Source: Anthoceros angustus
Lineage: Eukaryota; Streptophyta; Anthocerotopsida; Anthocerotales; Anthocerotaceae
Length of the DNA stretch: 64,000 nucleotides
Direction: 5' to 3'
NCBI GenBank assembly: GCA_010909165.1
Contig: MU008158.1
Coordinates: forward strand, 2,505,478 to 2,569,477
Shown: positions 34,401 to 46,100 of the stretch, one piece after another
Layout: every line of letters begins with the position of its first letter
Position numbering within the stretch: the stretch's first letter is position 1
Notes under the pieces: generated by a model
Database searches by the model: none
The model's input: only the letters and a program-made list of their open reading frames with translations
Told to the model about the DNA's origin: nothing
Made by a program: the position numbers and the translations under genes

Positions 34401-36330
34401 TTGCCAGCAATGGCTTCCTTATAAGACTTGGGCGCTGCAGGATGGTCTGTGGTGGAAGAATAAGCTGCAGGTGAATTGGCTATCATGCGAGAAGACCTAG
34501 GATTTCTGAAATCTATCGACTCATATGGTTTCTCATGCCATTGATCCCTAGGGTTACGGGTTCTATTGGGATATCTGCGCTCCTCAGGGGCAGGAGCAGG
34601 TGCTAGGGAGCCTGCATCATTAGAAGAAGGTAAGTCCTGGACATCATCACCATCATCTGAAGATGCAGTCAGTTCAAAAGTATCATGTGCTTCTGCAACT
34701 AAAGGAATCCCTTCACCACGCTCGGCCTGTGCTGCAGAAGATTCACCGTCATCATCAAAAGGCGTGAGAGGCAAACAGTGACTTGAACGGGTCATGTGCT
34801 CGAACTCCCGAATCAACAACAAGTGCAGGAGGAAGCATGGAGGACAAACCACCCCCTGAACCACAGGCAGCAGCAGGTGAAACACCCCCTGAAGGAGCTG
34901 GAACCAGAAACAAGTCTTGGGGAAACTCAGAAATATTAATGTCGAGGTCATCGTCGGGAAGCTCAGAAGTAGCAGGAGTGTCAGCAAAGTGAGAAGCTGT
35001 GTCGAACGAGTTCCTTAAAGGTCACACTTCTGGCAAAAATACAAGAGCGAGAAGAGGGATCATACAACTTGTAAGCCTTCGTCTCCTCTCCATACCCAAC
35101 GAAAATAAGTGGCTTGGCCCTGTCCTCTAACTTCTTACGTTGTTCTGCAGGTACATAAGCATACGCAGGGGAACCGAATACGCGTAAATGAAGCAAGCTG
35201 GGACGGCGCTGCCAAATGACCTCGAAAGGAGTCCGGCCCTCAACAGAACTAGTGAGGAGTCGGTTCAATATGTAAGTGGCTGTGACAACAGCCTCAGCCC
35301 AATAAGCCTTATCCAAACCAGCCCATAGAAGCATGCTGCAAGTCATCCCAAGGAGAGTTTGATTTTTCCTTTCTGCAACACCGTTTTGTTGCTGGGTATA
35401 AGGAACAATGAGCTGACGCACGATACCATGGGCGGATAGATACTCATCAAAAGCATTATTGACGACCCGTTGCGTTATCGGATCGCGAAAAGTAAGTAGC
35501 TGCATGGCATGCTTGCACCATGGTAAGCCACTCTTGAAACACAGGAAACGTATCAGATTTTCTTTTGATAGGGAAGGTCCATGAGTATCTGCTATAGTCG
35601 ACTGTTAGAGTGAGATAGTAATTGGAACCGCCCAAAGAAGATACATGTATTTTTCCTGATATGTCTGTGTGCACCAGGTCCAGAACACTGGAGGTCCTAT
35701 GTGCAACCCCAGACGGAAAAGGAACTTCTCTCTGCTTGGCGAGAACACAAGAGTCACATAAGGGAAGGTCCTGAAAACATTTTGGTAAAGGCTCCCTGTA
35801 ACATTCCAGTTTGGACATCTTGAGAAGTTTTTTCTTATTGACATGCCCCAGACGTGCGTGCCATAGCTGCGCTAATGCCGATTGGGATTTTGCAGCCATA
35901 GAAGTGGATTTAGCAGACTGACAACAGACATCCAGTCTGTACAAATCATCCAACAAGAGGCCTCGAGCAATCGGATCTCGAGCACCCTTGCGTGTGAGAA
36001 GACAGCCAGCAGCTGAAAATGTTAAATCAAACTGCTGGAGCTTCATCAACTGACTAACCGAAATAAGATGCTTAGCCATGCTGGGTACGTACAGAACGTT
36101 GTCCAGTTGAAGAGCTAGGCCATCCTTAAGCCGGAAAGTGCATGATCCTGTACCTAGGATCTTTCAGCCTATACGGGTAAGCTCGTCTCCCAACAATACT
36201 CTCTCATTGGTATGTGCTGGAGTGAAATTACTAAGCAAGGCACGATTGTAGCAGATGTGGGATGTGGCGCCCGAGTCTAAATACCAAGAGTTTGGTTCAC
36301 AGACTATAGCGTAATGGCAAACGGTCATCA
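34385..36330 (-). pseudogene. Copia protease, integrase and linker, broken
   Basis: Protease is visible near 36260-36310 as WYLDSGATSHI. Integrase follows: an HHCC zinc part (LWHARLGHVNKKK .. CDSCVLAKQ) and LVHTDISG with the first catalytic Asp (35456-36079). The stretch that should hold the second Asp is damaged (SDNATGRQ) and the frame shifts near 35480. The next frame (34981-35505) has PYTQQQNGVAERKNQTLLG with the catalytic Glu. A Pro/Asp/Glu-rich linker (34385-34987) ends in PKSYKEAI, the usual run-up to reverse transcriptase. Confidence 0.9.
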
Positions 36331-36403
36331 CGACTGGCTGCTTGCTAGAAGAAGAGGCCGGTGAAGACCTGTCCTTGGAAACTGAGTTGGCCTCAACCGC
36401 TCT

Positions 36404-37640
36404 CTAGGTCTTCTCGGCCTTCCTCGGTTCTCCATTCTTTTTCTTCTTGCATTCGCGCTCCCAGTGCCCTGGAATCCCACACCAATTGTAGGAACCAGAT
36501 CTTTTACCTTGCCCTGGCTTGGATGCTCCAACACCAGATGAGTACTTTGCTTTCCCAGGTGGTTTATTCTTGTTTGTGTACAAGACTATCAGATTTTGTC
36601 CGTCCAGTTGTGTGCAAGCTTCGACTTTGTTCTTCTTGAAAAAGTGCACCCACTACATCTGTGAATGAGATGTTGGGCACTTGTCCTAAAGCGACAGCTT
36701 GCTGAGCAGCACGAAGGGCTGCACCATAGCTGGAGACAAAAGGCTGATAGCTTTGTGGAAGACTGGTCAACAGTTGTGCGACAGCATCTACTTCAAGCAT
36801 AGGTGATCCAAGTGAGGTCAGTTGTGATCTCAAATGCCTAAACTTCGCCACAAAAGTTGCGACCTTCTCCCCGTCTTTCATCCGTAATGAGAAAAATTCT
36901 GTTCTCACTGTACAGAGTGTAATGATGCTCCTCACGTCATAGGTCTGCAACAGCTGGCTCCAGATGTCTTCGGCCTTAAGCAGGTAAGCTACATCCGGAA
37001 CAAGTACCTCGTCTAACCCACTTATGAGCAAGGCACGTGCAACATTATTTGCATTTCCCCACCTGTCCTTGTCATCCTGTGTGGCGTTAGGTGGAGGCTC
37101 AGGAATCTGCCCAGTAACAACGCCCCACACATGTCTAGCTTCCAAGGCAAAGACGACATGAAACACCGATAGGGTACTTAGTGCCATTAAATGCACGCTC
37201 CTTGATTGATTGTATGCAGGTGATAAACATGTACAAACACGCCAGTGGGTTGATGTTGGAAAGTGAAGCGAGAGGAGGATTCGGAGGGAGAGGTGGAGGA
37301 TTAGGTGGAGGGTTAGGTGGGGGATACTGAGGTGGAGGTGGGTAACCCCCCAGACCACCTACCCCGCCATAACCACTGCCCAATCCAGTGTACCAGTTGC
37401 TACCTCCAAAGCCTCCATAAAGACCGGTGAAAGGATTCGGGATGACTCCTCCGCCAGTTGCAGGGGCACGAGATGGCGCTCCGCCTCACCTGAGTGGAGG
37501 TTCCTGCGAGAGTTGTGGTGGATCTGCCGGGGTGGAAGCTCACGGGGGTTAGGCCTCCCTTGAGTGGTGAACCTCCAAGGCTGGTGACACTTGTGTGGTC
37601 TTGAGCTCGGTGCGATGCGCGGCGAGAGGCAGCCACTTAC
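36404..37640 (-). pseudogene. Copia gag, broken
   Basis: The N-terminal frame (37135-37383) is Gly/Pro-rich with a poly-Pro run. The main gag frame (36564-37358) carries the UBN2-type helices (WSQLLQTYDVRSIITL, FVAKFRHLRSQL, LLTSLPQSYQPFV). The C-terminal frame (36404-36649) has a zinc knuckle in which the first Cys is replaced by Tyr (YNWCGIPGHWEREC) and ends at an in-frame stop before protease. Frameshifts separate the three frames. Confidence 0.9.
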
Positions 37641-38733
37641 CTATCGATGGGGCGTCGCCTTCTCCGATTCGAGGATTGAGCTCATGGCGCGGTGGGTGTG
37701 AGGCGGGTCGATCGATGGAATAGGCGAAGGCGATGTGTTAACCATCATGTGGCCAGGCGTCGCCGGGCGGTGAAGAGTCACAGGAGCCACCAAAACGTCT
37801 GCGGGTCCGCTTGATTCTGGTGTACCGCTTCACACGCACGCTTGCAGAAAAAGTTCCATGTCCTCGGTGAAAGTGAGGAATTCAATGCGCCTCTTCACAT
37901 CTCTCATTTCTGCACTGTGATCTCCAAGTGCAATGACTGGAAAATCGCGCAGCAGATGTGAAGGCTCAGAGAAGATATGAGTGCCTGGCCGATCTACTCC
38001 GATCCAGTCTTGTATGCAGTTAAATCACAGGGTAGGCGCTCCAAAAGTGAAATCAATCTCTCGTTTCTGTTAATGAGGTTGCGCACTTGAATTTGAAGTA
38101 TTCTGATGTCGCCTGGATGCAATGTGACTTCTCCCCGAATGGCTGAGAATTTTACCTATCCCGTCGGTGCAGGTAAAATTGGGCTCACTCCTCTCCTGGT
38201 GATGGCGGGAGCGTTGCCGATGTGATCTCTCTCGTGGACAAGGCAAGTCTCCATCGCGATTCTGATGTAGATTGTTCCTAGCACTATATGGAGTACGAGA
38301 ATAGGCAGACGCGGATCTCACTGGCCCCAGTATTGTGCAGGGAATTTCGTGCTCCCAAGATGCGGGATATAAAAAACGGGCATTCTGGGAAAAAACTACA
38401 CGCCTATCAGAATTCCGGCGAGACATTTTAGCCTTGTTTAGATTCCCCGCTCATTTCATTAATTGCAGCGGAAGAACATAAGTAACGCTAGACATAGGAG
38501 TTTATAGAAAATGCATATTGCTAGAACATGTTTTTCCTTTTTTTTTTTTTAAACAAAACTCCTAGACTATATGTGTGACGATTTAGTGGTAGAGTCCGGA
38601 TTCTGCATGTGATCCATACTTCATAAGAAATATGAAATACGGGTTACATTCAGACTTTGGAGCTACAACCTTTTTGTCATTACATGTGAGTGTATATGCA
38701 TAATAAAATGGATCTAGACATGCTCTGGTACCA
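37641..38733 (-). other. 5' leader of the inner Copia
   Basis: About 1.1 kb between the 5' LTR/primer site and gag, with no supported coding sequence. Includes a 12-base A tract (coding strand) near 38540. Confidence 0.6.
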
Positions 38734-38917
38734 TGTCAGGTTTTCTAGAGCGAAGAGCATGAGAAGAGAAACTTGGCAAAAGATACATCATTTAGCAATC
38801 AACAAAGTGTTTAAATACATAAAGACTAAGTGACTGTTCAGATTAGGGCTAGATAACTTAAATATACTAAACCCTAGTGACGTGGTTCTATGAACCTTGT
38901 AACCAGGTATCCCAACA
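38734..38917 (-). repeat. 5' LTR of the inner Copia
   Basis: 184 bp, TG..CA ends, followed on the coding strand directly by the initiator-Met primer site. AGAAG target duplication adjoins at 38918-38922. Confidence 0.95.
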
Positions 38918-39352
38918 AGAAGTTCTTCAAGAAGGGAGCGTCTTCAGCAGAGAGAGCCGAGAGAGCTCGTTTTCTTAGAGTTCTTGTTAATTTGCAAGCA
39001 TCGCAGCAATCGCACCAGACCGTGATTCGATTAACTTGAAACCCTCAAGAAGAAGGAGAAACGCTAAATCAAGACATAAGAATTCAGCATCATCAATATT
39101 CCACAATCCAGTAGTTCCAAGCGCTACCTAGAGAAGTTCACAGAGCATGATGCTATTTTGAATTCTATCCTGAATGTGAGGAGCACATTGCTGGAGTACA
39201 CCACTCGTGCTGATAACCTACAGTCAAGACAGGATCGACTTGAGAGCTTGCGGATTTCTGATCTCATGATAATGGCTAAACAAGACGTGGCGATGCCTTG
39301 GCTCGCCTCATTTACTTTCTCTTTAAGTCAGAAGTTGTGACTAACAGGCATC

Positions 39353-39812
39353 ATGGGGTCCTCCAATCCTGACACTGGATCTGATAGATTGCAGGAGAAG
39401 GATCGCTTGACCTCACATAATTTTGATGCCTGGAGCTTCAGGGTGCGTTGCATCCTAGATGAGAAGATTTTGATGGATGTTGTTGATGGGACTGTACCAA
39501 AGAAAGTTGCTGATCAGCCCTCCGGCCCCCCTTCACCTAGTGGCACGGTACCTAAATATACAAAGAAGGATGAGTTAGAATGGAATCACAAAGACAGGAA
39601 GGCAAGAAACATACTTGTGGCTTCCGTGTCTCAAGAGAATATACCTCATATAAGAATGGCCTTGAGACTTCAAACGAGGTGCGGTCATTGCTATATAAAA
39701 CTTATGATACTAAGGATATGGTAGCAAGGAAAAGGCTGACTACAACTAACGTGCGGACACTAATGAAGGAGAGTGACTTACGTCGGGCCATGTCTCTAAG
39801 TTTAGGGCTTTG
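39353..39812 (+). pseudogene. Outer Copia gag fragment
   Basis: The ATG at 39353 opens a 123-codon frame with KDRLTSHNFDAWSFRVRCIL, a GTVPKYTKKDELEWNHKDRK block and SVSQENIPHIR, the standard start of Copia gag (DUF4219/UBN2 type). Near 39650 the reading shifts to another frame that continues in family style (LLYKTYDTKDMVARKRLTT, LMKESDL) to about 39812. The gene is thus frameshifted and cut off before the zinc knuckle. Confidence 0.85.
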
Positions 39813-39840
39813 AGAGCCGACTTGCTTCACCTGGAGTAAT

Positions 39841-40946
39841 CATCTAGAATCAAGAGCGTACATTGTTACTTTCACTTTACTACTAATATTTCAGCTCAAG
39901 CCTTCAAACATCAATGACACCTCGCCACAACTACTGAACTTCTAACCTCCCCACGATGTATAGGTTGTAGGAGCCTTCTGCACGTAAACCAATAGAAAAC
40001 AAATAACCGATCGCCACGCGCCGGTGCTCGAGCCTTCTCCAACAAGCAAGGCGCCTCTACTCTCCCTCTTACTGCACCACGCACCGGCCCGAAAATCACC
40101 AATCCTCACCTACAACGACACAACACAATTGCAGGCCCCGCCTTAGCAGCGAGGAGCCTATCACGGCGCCCAGGGACCCCGATCCACACCGCACTCGTCC
40201 CTACTTAAGACCAATCTTCTCCACTCGGAGCGCCTTTACTTGCAGTTGGGATTGGTCCCGCCCCTGCCTCGGCCTTCCACTAACGCTCTACACTCTAATC
40301 CTCTACTGCCTCCTCCTCTTCCTCTTATTCTAACCTCGATTGGCGGAATCTGCTCGCCTCACGACAACCGCCTGGGCCTCACCAAAGAAGTTCTTCCTGG
40401 GCCGGCTAAGTTGAGTTTGACACTGACCAGAACCTCCAGGAGTCTTTCCCTGAGTCTACCCCTCGCCGAGAGTTCCCCGGCATTGTCACACACCCAAAGC
40501 AAAGCAATTTCAAAGAACTATCTACAAGGGAGCAACTGCTTATGCGCTTGCAGTGAGCAAGCCTCCACCAAGCACTCCACCACCGCGACTTCCTCTCTAC
40601 TGCATCAAGGTATTCACATACACGAAATTCCTTTACAAGGGCAAAGGACTCATGAGTATGGAAGCGCAAGAGATACTTTTACTTTGGAAATCCTCCTCCT
40701 CTTATAGGAGGCCTTCCACATACAATCCTCCCTTGGGTGACCCTACCCAGTCACCTATTCCAATATTCTATTATTTCCTACCAAGATTTAAGGCCCCGCA
40801 TCTAAGTTCATCGTCCTTATTCCGGGTAAATTCTATTCTAGCAACTTCACCTAAGATCATCCTTAAAGGATGTCAACCTATCTCACCTATCCTTCCTATT
40901 CTCTCCAAGTTCATTTATGCCCTTTGACCATACCTAGTCCTCATCC
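39841..40946. other. No supported gene
   Basis: A 155-codon plus-strand frame (40240-40707) is Leu/Ser/Pro-rich low-complexity sequence with no domain. Nothing links it to the Copia fragment. The CACTA element begins at 40947. Confidence 0.4.
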
Positions 40947-41372
40947 CACTACTAGGAAAAGTATACTTTTACTAATTGAAGTTTTACAACGGGGGTGCAT
41001 TTTACCACGGCCGCCCATTTTACTACGTCAATTAAAGGCACCGTTTCAAGTCCATGTATTATTTTCATGTATAGCCTTAATTTACTAGGCTCATTCCAAT
41101 TTTACTATAGGGCTTTTTGCCAAAGGGCAAAAGCTTACGTGGCAAATCAAAAGGACTTTACTACACTTTTTATTTACAATGATTTATAGATGTTACAATG
41201 ATGGCATGTTCGCTTACTACGAGCCTACAAGTTACTACAGGACTTTCGATTACAACGGTTCTTTTACAACAAGCCAATGGTATTCTAAACATCCAATATT
41301 TTACTACACTCAGAGGGTTTACAACAAGACCCTTTACGAGAGACACCGGTCGCTTACAACGGCATTAATTTA
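40947..41372. repeat. Left subterminal repeat region of the CACTA element
   Basis: TTTTACTA(C), TTTACCACG and TTACAACG motifs occur about fifteen times within 430 bases, in direct orientation. Such clusters bind the TnpA-type protein in characterised CACTA elements. Confidence 0.7.
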
Positions 41373-43168
41373 GAATGGGTTTTGATGATAAACCACATCT
41401 TATTACCCTAAAAAGCAAAACATTAGAGGTAACCTGGTACACATCGCTTAAGGCTTGGGCTAGCCGAATCAGAACGAGAACAAAGGGGCTCGCGAGGGAC
41501 CACAAAAATCCTCCCACGGATCATCTCCACATCGCTGGGCGTCTCAGAAGACTCAAAAGTGTCACAGCTGCAACTCCAAGGAAGCCACAACCTAGGTCCG
41601 CGCGCCAGTGGAGCCCGAGAGGGCGAATTTCCAAGAAGCATCGCCCATCTCCATCACCCGCCTCTTGAAATCCAAGGCCTCCGCCAGATTGGGGCCACGG
41701 CCTCCGCATCCTCCTCCGATGTGTGGGTCATGGAGGAAGCCTCCCAGCCCGCCTCCCATGTCCGCGATAAATTTCAGCACCGCCTGTACCCATCCGGATT
41801 GCCGGGTCGCTTTCCCGTGACATTGGGAAGGCTTAAGCAGATGAGGAGCAAGAAGGCAACCTCAAGTAGGTCACGAGCGGAAATCTCAAGGGCACGAGGG
41901 CAAGGAAGCCGCATGCTTCATGCAACTGGAGGATGACATAGAAGGCTCGATTCGGGCTTCGGAGAAGACCAAATGCATGCAACCGGGTCAAGTCGAAGTG
42001 TGCAAGCGGGTGCCCATTTATGCCCATCCGCACCAATAGATGCCTCGCCACGCCGAGAAACTAAGTGTTTAGGGTGACATCCGCTACGATGAAAAGCCCG
42101 CTGCCTTATGACAAGCGAAGGTGTGACCGAGGGAGCCGTAATGGTGTGCAAAATCGAGTGGTCAACAAGATTCGCTTCCCGCCAAGGACCAAACCTCGGT
42201 TACATATGCCGCCATGGAGGATATATAGCCCAAGGAAAACTCGAGTCTCCTTGGCCTTCGGGTTAGGTTTAGGTACACCCCAACCCATGAGAAACATGAG
42301 TTAGGGTTTGGTTACACAAGCCCAAGGAAAACTTGAGTTAGGATTTGGTTAAAGTATCCCGCCTTCGAGAACCACCGGAAACTCCGCCACAAATAATGGC
42401 CTTTTTATGGCCTCCGCCGTACCAATGGCTAAATGCCACGGCACCCGATGCAAACAAAGGTTATAATCGCCACATTGCCGCACTTGATCCGAGTGATCAA
42501 ACCGATCGGGCGTGCGAGCATGGATCCTGATGCGTCTAACTTGATCCGATCGGGCGCTCGAACTCTGTTTCGAGTGGTCAAAGACAACACACTATATGGT
42601 CGATCGAGGTTTCTTGGTCTTTGGTTCGAAACCATGGTTTGACCAACATAGTTAACAAAACCGGAACCCTAGAACCACAGCAGAGAATACCTTTGAACTT
42701 ATTCGAATGAAACGGATTTACACGAACTTTATATATAGGGTCGCGACGATATGGGTTTCCTTGGTTCATGAAAATCGCTATATATTTCCTTGGACTTCGA
42801 TAAATCATATTACGTCTCCTTGGGCTTCGGGCGCCATGGTCGGGTCTGAGGGTGAATTTTGGTACCAAACTCTAAGGACACTTACGCCTATATATGCACT
42901 GTAAAAAATGGATAATAAACCATGCTTAGTTTGAGTTGGTTTCCGCCATGGTACATCCCGCGAAATGAAACATGTATCGCTCGCCACCGAGACGAAGTCC
43001 ATGTGACTGTCATTCCTCTCTTCTCCTTGTTCTTACCACATCCTGGGCCGCAGGGTTTCACTACATGCCGCGACTTCACTTACTTTGAAATTCTTACTAC
43101 GCAGAAAGTGCTTATCAAGGACACATCAAGCGTGGTCTAAACCGGCTAAGGTTGAGGTATGCCAGGAG
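41373..43168. other. CACTA interior, no supported gene
   Basis: Short overlapping frames only. A small duplication of a CCCAAGGAAAACT(C/T)GAGT segment lies at about 42230 and 42320, each followed by TTAG-rich sequence. Confidence 0.4.
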
Positions 43169-46100
43169 TGCCAAAACCGATGTCCGTGACTCCTCGGGTT
43201 TTAGGCTTGTTTTGTTTTTGGGTCAGCATCAAGGGGGGATAGGGAGGAGTTAGCCAATAAGGCTGTTTGGCCGATTGCACTTAGAGTGCAATCAACCCTG
43301 GCTAGCGCGAACAGTCCGGACCTGAGTGGTCCGGATCGAGGTCCGCGAGTGGTCCGCGATGTCCGACGGAGTGGTCCGGCCGAGGTCCACGGAGTGGTCC
43401 GGCCGAGGTCCGGAGTGGTCCTCGAGGTCCGACGGAGTGGTCTGGCTGAGGTCCGAAGGAGTGGTCCGTCTCGGTCGAGGTCCGACGAGTGGTCTGCCCG
43501 GCGAGGTCCGACGAGTGGTCGCCCGCGACGTAGTCTAGTTGGCATAGTTTGGAAACGATCATCGCTGGAAAGGACGAATGGTGGAAGAAGTCCGCTGTAA
43601 TGATGAGCTACGCTAAGCACACGACCTGTGTTAGGGTACATACATAGGCGGGTTAGATTAGGATATGTGGGGTATATAGGAAGGCACTGGCGTCCAAGGC
43701 GGGAGGCTATCCCGTACCATCTTGCGCTCCGGTTATCGCCTTGGGGTGCTCGAGGCGGAGTGAGTTCTGCGTCGCTGTGCGGGATTAATTGATGGTAGAG
43801 GGATGTGTTTGAGCTACGTGACGAGCTCCGCCAACACGCTTGATGGTGCGTGGCCGGGGTCGGACTCGAGCTCGTGAGGTGCTCGCGGATTTCTAAAAGT
43901 GCGGGACTAACCTTGGAGGCTCTGGAAGCAGGTCATGGGGTTGCAGTGCTGCCACTCTCCGACGTGAAGCGGAGGAGGATTAGGAGGCGCTTGGGGTGAC
44001 TGTGGCGGAAGCCATCTCGAGGCGAACTGGGCGGAGGGGGGATGCGTGCAAGCCTTCTCCTTGAGCGTGAAGCGGGGAGGGATTAGGCGCTTAGGGTGAC
44101 TATGAGGCGGAAGCCATCGAGGCTGAACGAAGGCATGGGGATGCGGTCAGCTTCTCATGAGCGTGAAGCGGTAGGAGGGATAAGGAGGCGCTTGGGGTGA
44201 CTGCTCCGGAAGCCATCCTTGAGGTCTTGGAGCAGGCTGTGGGGTTGCAGGCTGCAGAAGCTACTTCTCAGGACGTGAAGCAGGCAGGCAAAGGCGTCCG
44301 TGTGAATACATCGGCGTGTTGGTGTTGTGACTACTAGCTGGGAATGGATAAGGGAGTGCGTTCACAGTGTGTGTTGAGGTGGAGTTGTGGCGGACAGAGT
44401 TGAGGGCGCTGGAGCGCTGGAGTCGCAGCGGAGGCAGCGTCGTTAAACTTTATTCGTGTCTTGGAAATCCGAGGCGAGGTTGTGGGAGGTCCGGTGGTTG
44501 GCTTTGGTCCATGAGTTGTGGAGGCACACACTTGGGGACCCAATGGAGCCTTGGGAGCGATGAAGTCCGTTCGGTCGGTGGGTTGTAGAGCTCGAGCGGG
44601 AACAAAGCGCGAGTCCATTCCACGTGGAACGGACTCCTTACTACAACGGGATTGTCTTGGTGGCCGTCGGTAAGTCGCGCCACATTTTGGCCGTTAGGGA
44701 ATGGTATTGTTGTGGACTGCTGCGAGTTAGTAGGTATAGTAGATGCGCGGTGCAGGGTGTGGATGGGTGTAATGGTGGCGGTTGTGGAGTATAAGTAGGG
44801 AGGATGCGGGGCCGGTAGGGGGTCGAATCTAGCGGAGGCCTAGCATGCTCAAAGGGAGAAAGAAGATGGGCAGGCTGGGGAGGGCGGCACATCAACCTCG
44901 GAGGAGGCGACTCATCCTCAGCGGAGGATGAATCTTGGTAAAAAGATCCCAATGTTGCGGACTTGCACACAGGAGGTAGTAAAAGGCGGAAGGAGTCAGA
45001 GCGGAAGTATTGCAGGGTGTTGGGCGGGGGCCATGTGGATGAGAAGGGAGTATGTGGGTGCCAAACCGATGTCCGTACTCCCGGTTTTAGGCTTGTTTGC
45101 TTTTGGTCGTTCTTGTTAAGGGGATAGGGAGGTTAGCCAATAGAATTTTTGGCGGTTGCACTGCAATCCTAACCCCAGTCCGTTGGGGGACGGTCCGTGA
45201 GTGCGGTCGAGTCCGGAGTGGTCCGTCGAGGGTCGAGCCGAGTGGTCTCGAGGAGGTCCGGAATTAGTCGGGTCAGAGATGGAGTGGTCCGGCCAGGTGG
45301 GCGGGTGGTCGTCGGGCGGTCAGGTGGTCAGTGGTGGTCGAGGCGGGTCCGATGCAGTGGCGGTCAGGCCAGGTGAGTCGGCGGCGTGGTCGGTTGGCAT
45401 AGTTTGGAGCAGATCACTTGGAAAGGAGGCGAAGCTGGTGGAAGAGTAGGTTGATTGATGAGCTAAATCACGGGCGGTTACATGACGGGTTAGGAATACA
45501 TAGGCGGGTTAGGTTAGGGATATGTGGGGTATATAGGAAGGCTGGCGTCCAAGACGGGGACTATCCGGTACCATCTTGGCGCTCCGTGTGCTCTTGCCTT
45601 GGAGCTCGAGGAGGCGGAGTGAGTTCTGCGTCACCGTGCGGGATTAATTGGTAGTAGGGATGTGTTTAGAGCTACGGGTGTGAGCTCATGTACAGCAGTG
45701 GGTGCGGGGGGTCGGACTGAGCTCGGGAGGTGCTCGCGGGTGATTTCTGGTGCTGGGACTAACCTTGGAGGCTCTTGGAGCGGAGGTGTGGGGTTGCAGT
45801 GAGCCTCTCCATGAGCGTGGGCGGTAGGAGGAAGGCGCTTGGGGTGACTTCTTTGGGCGGAAGCCATCCTTGGAGGTCTTTGGAGCGGAGGCGTGGGGAT
45901 GGGTGACACTTCTCATGAGCGTGGGCGGTAGGAGGGATTAGGGCGGGTGACTGCTTGGTGGGAAGCCATCCACGGAGCCTTGGAGCGAGGGCTGGGGATG
46001 CAGTGTGACCACTTCTCCAGGCGTGAAGCGGTAGGAGGATGGGGCGCTTGGGGTGACTGCTTGGGCGGAAGCCATCCTTGGAGGTCTTTGGAGCGGAGGC

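Larger units (their letters stand above)
32264..38917 (-). mobile_element. Full-length Copia LTR retrotransposon, decayed coding region
   Basis: Direct 184-bp LTRs bound the element (32264-32447 and 38734-38917) and a 5-bp target duplication AGAAG flanks it (32259-32263 and 38918-38922). On the coding (minus) strand the LTR reads TGTTGGG..CTGACA. The primer site TGGTACCAGAGC (38722-38733) abuts the 5' LTR and differs once from the usual TGGTATCAGAGC; the polypurine tract TTAAGGGGGTG (32448-32458) abuts the 3' LTR. The order gag, protease, integrase, reverse transcriptase, RNase H defines Copia. I count six substitutions between the LTRs (178/184 identical), so insertion was fairly recent, yet the polyprotein is broken by stops and frameshifts. 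Confidence 0.97.
31842..39840 (+). mobile_element. Outer Copia-type LTR retrotransposon fragment, split by a second Copia
   Basis: A 5' LTR, a primer-binding site and a partial gag gene lie in order on the plus strand, with the 6.65-kb inner Copia inserted into the leader. No 3' LTR copy (TGTTGATAAATAATTATATT...) is found downstream, and the coding part stops after gag, so the element lost everything from protease onward. The segments on either side of the insertion become contiguous when the inner element and one AGAAG copy are disregarded. Confidence 0.75.

Noticed and set aside
38580-38630. tRNA-like AGTGGTAGAGTCC in the Copia leader
   Set aside because: Isolated D-loop similarity with no cloverleaf; lies inside a retrotransposon leader.
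40240-40707. 155-codon plus-strand frame
   Set aside because: Leu/Pro/Ser-rich without motifs; no splice pattern or homology recognised.
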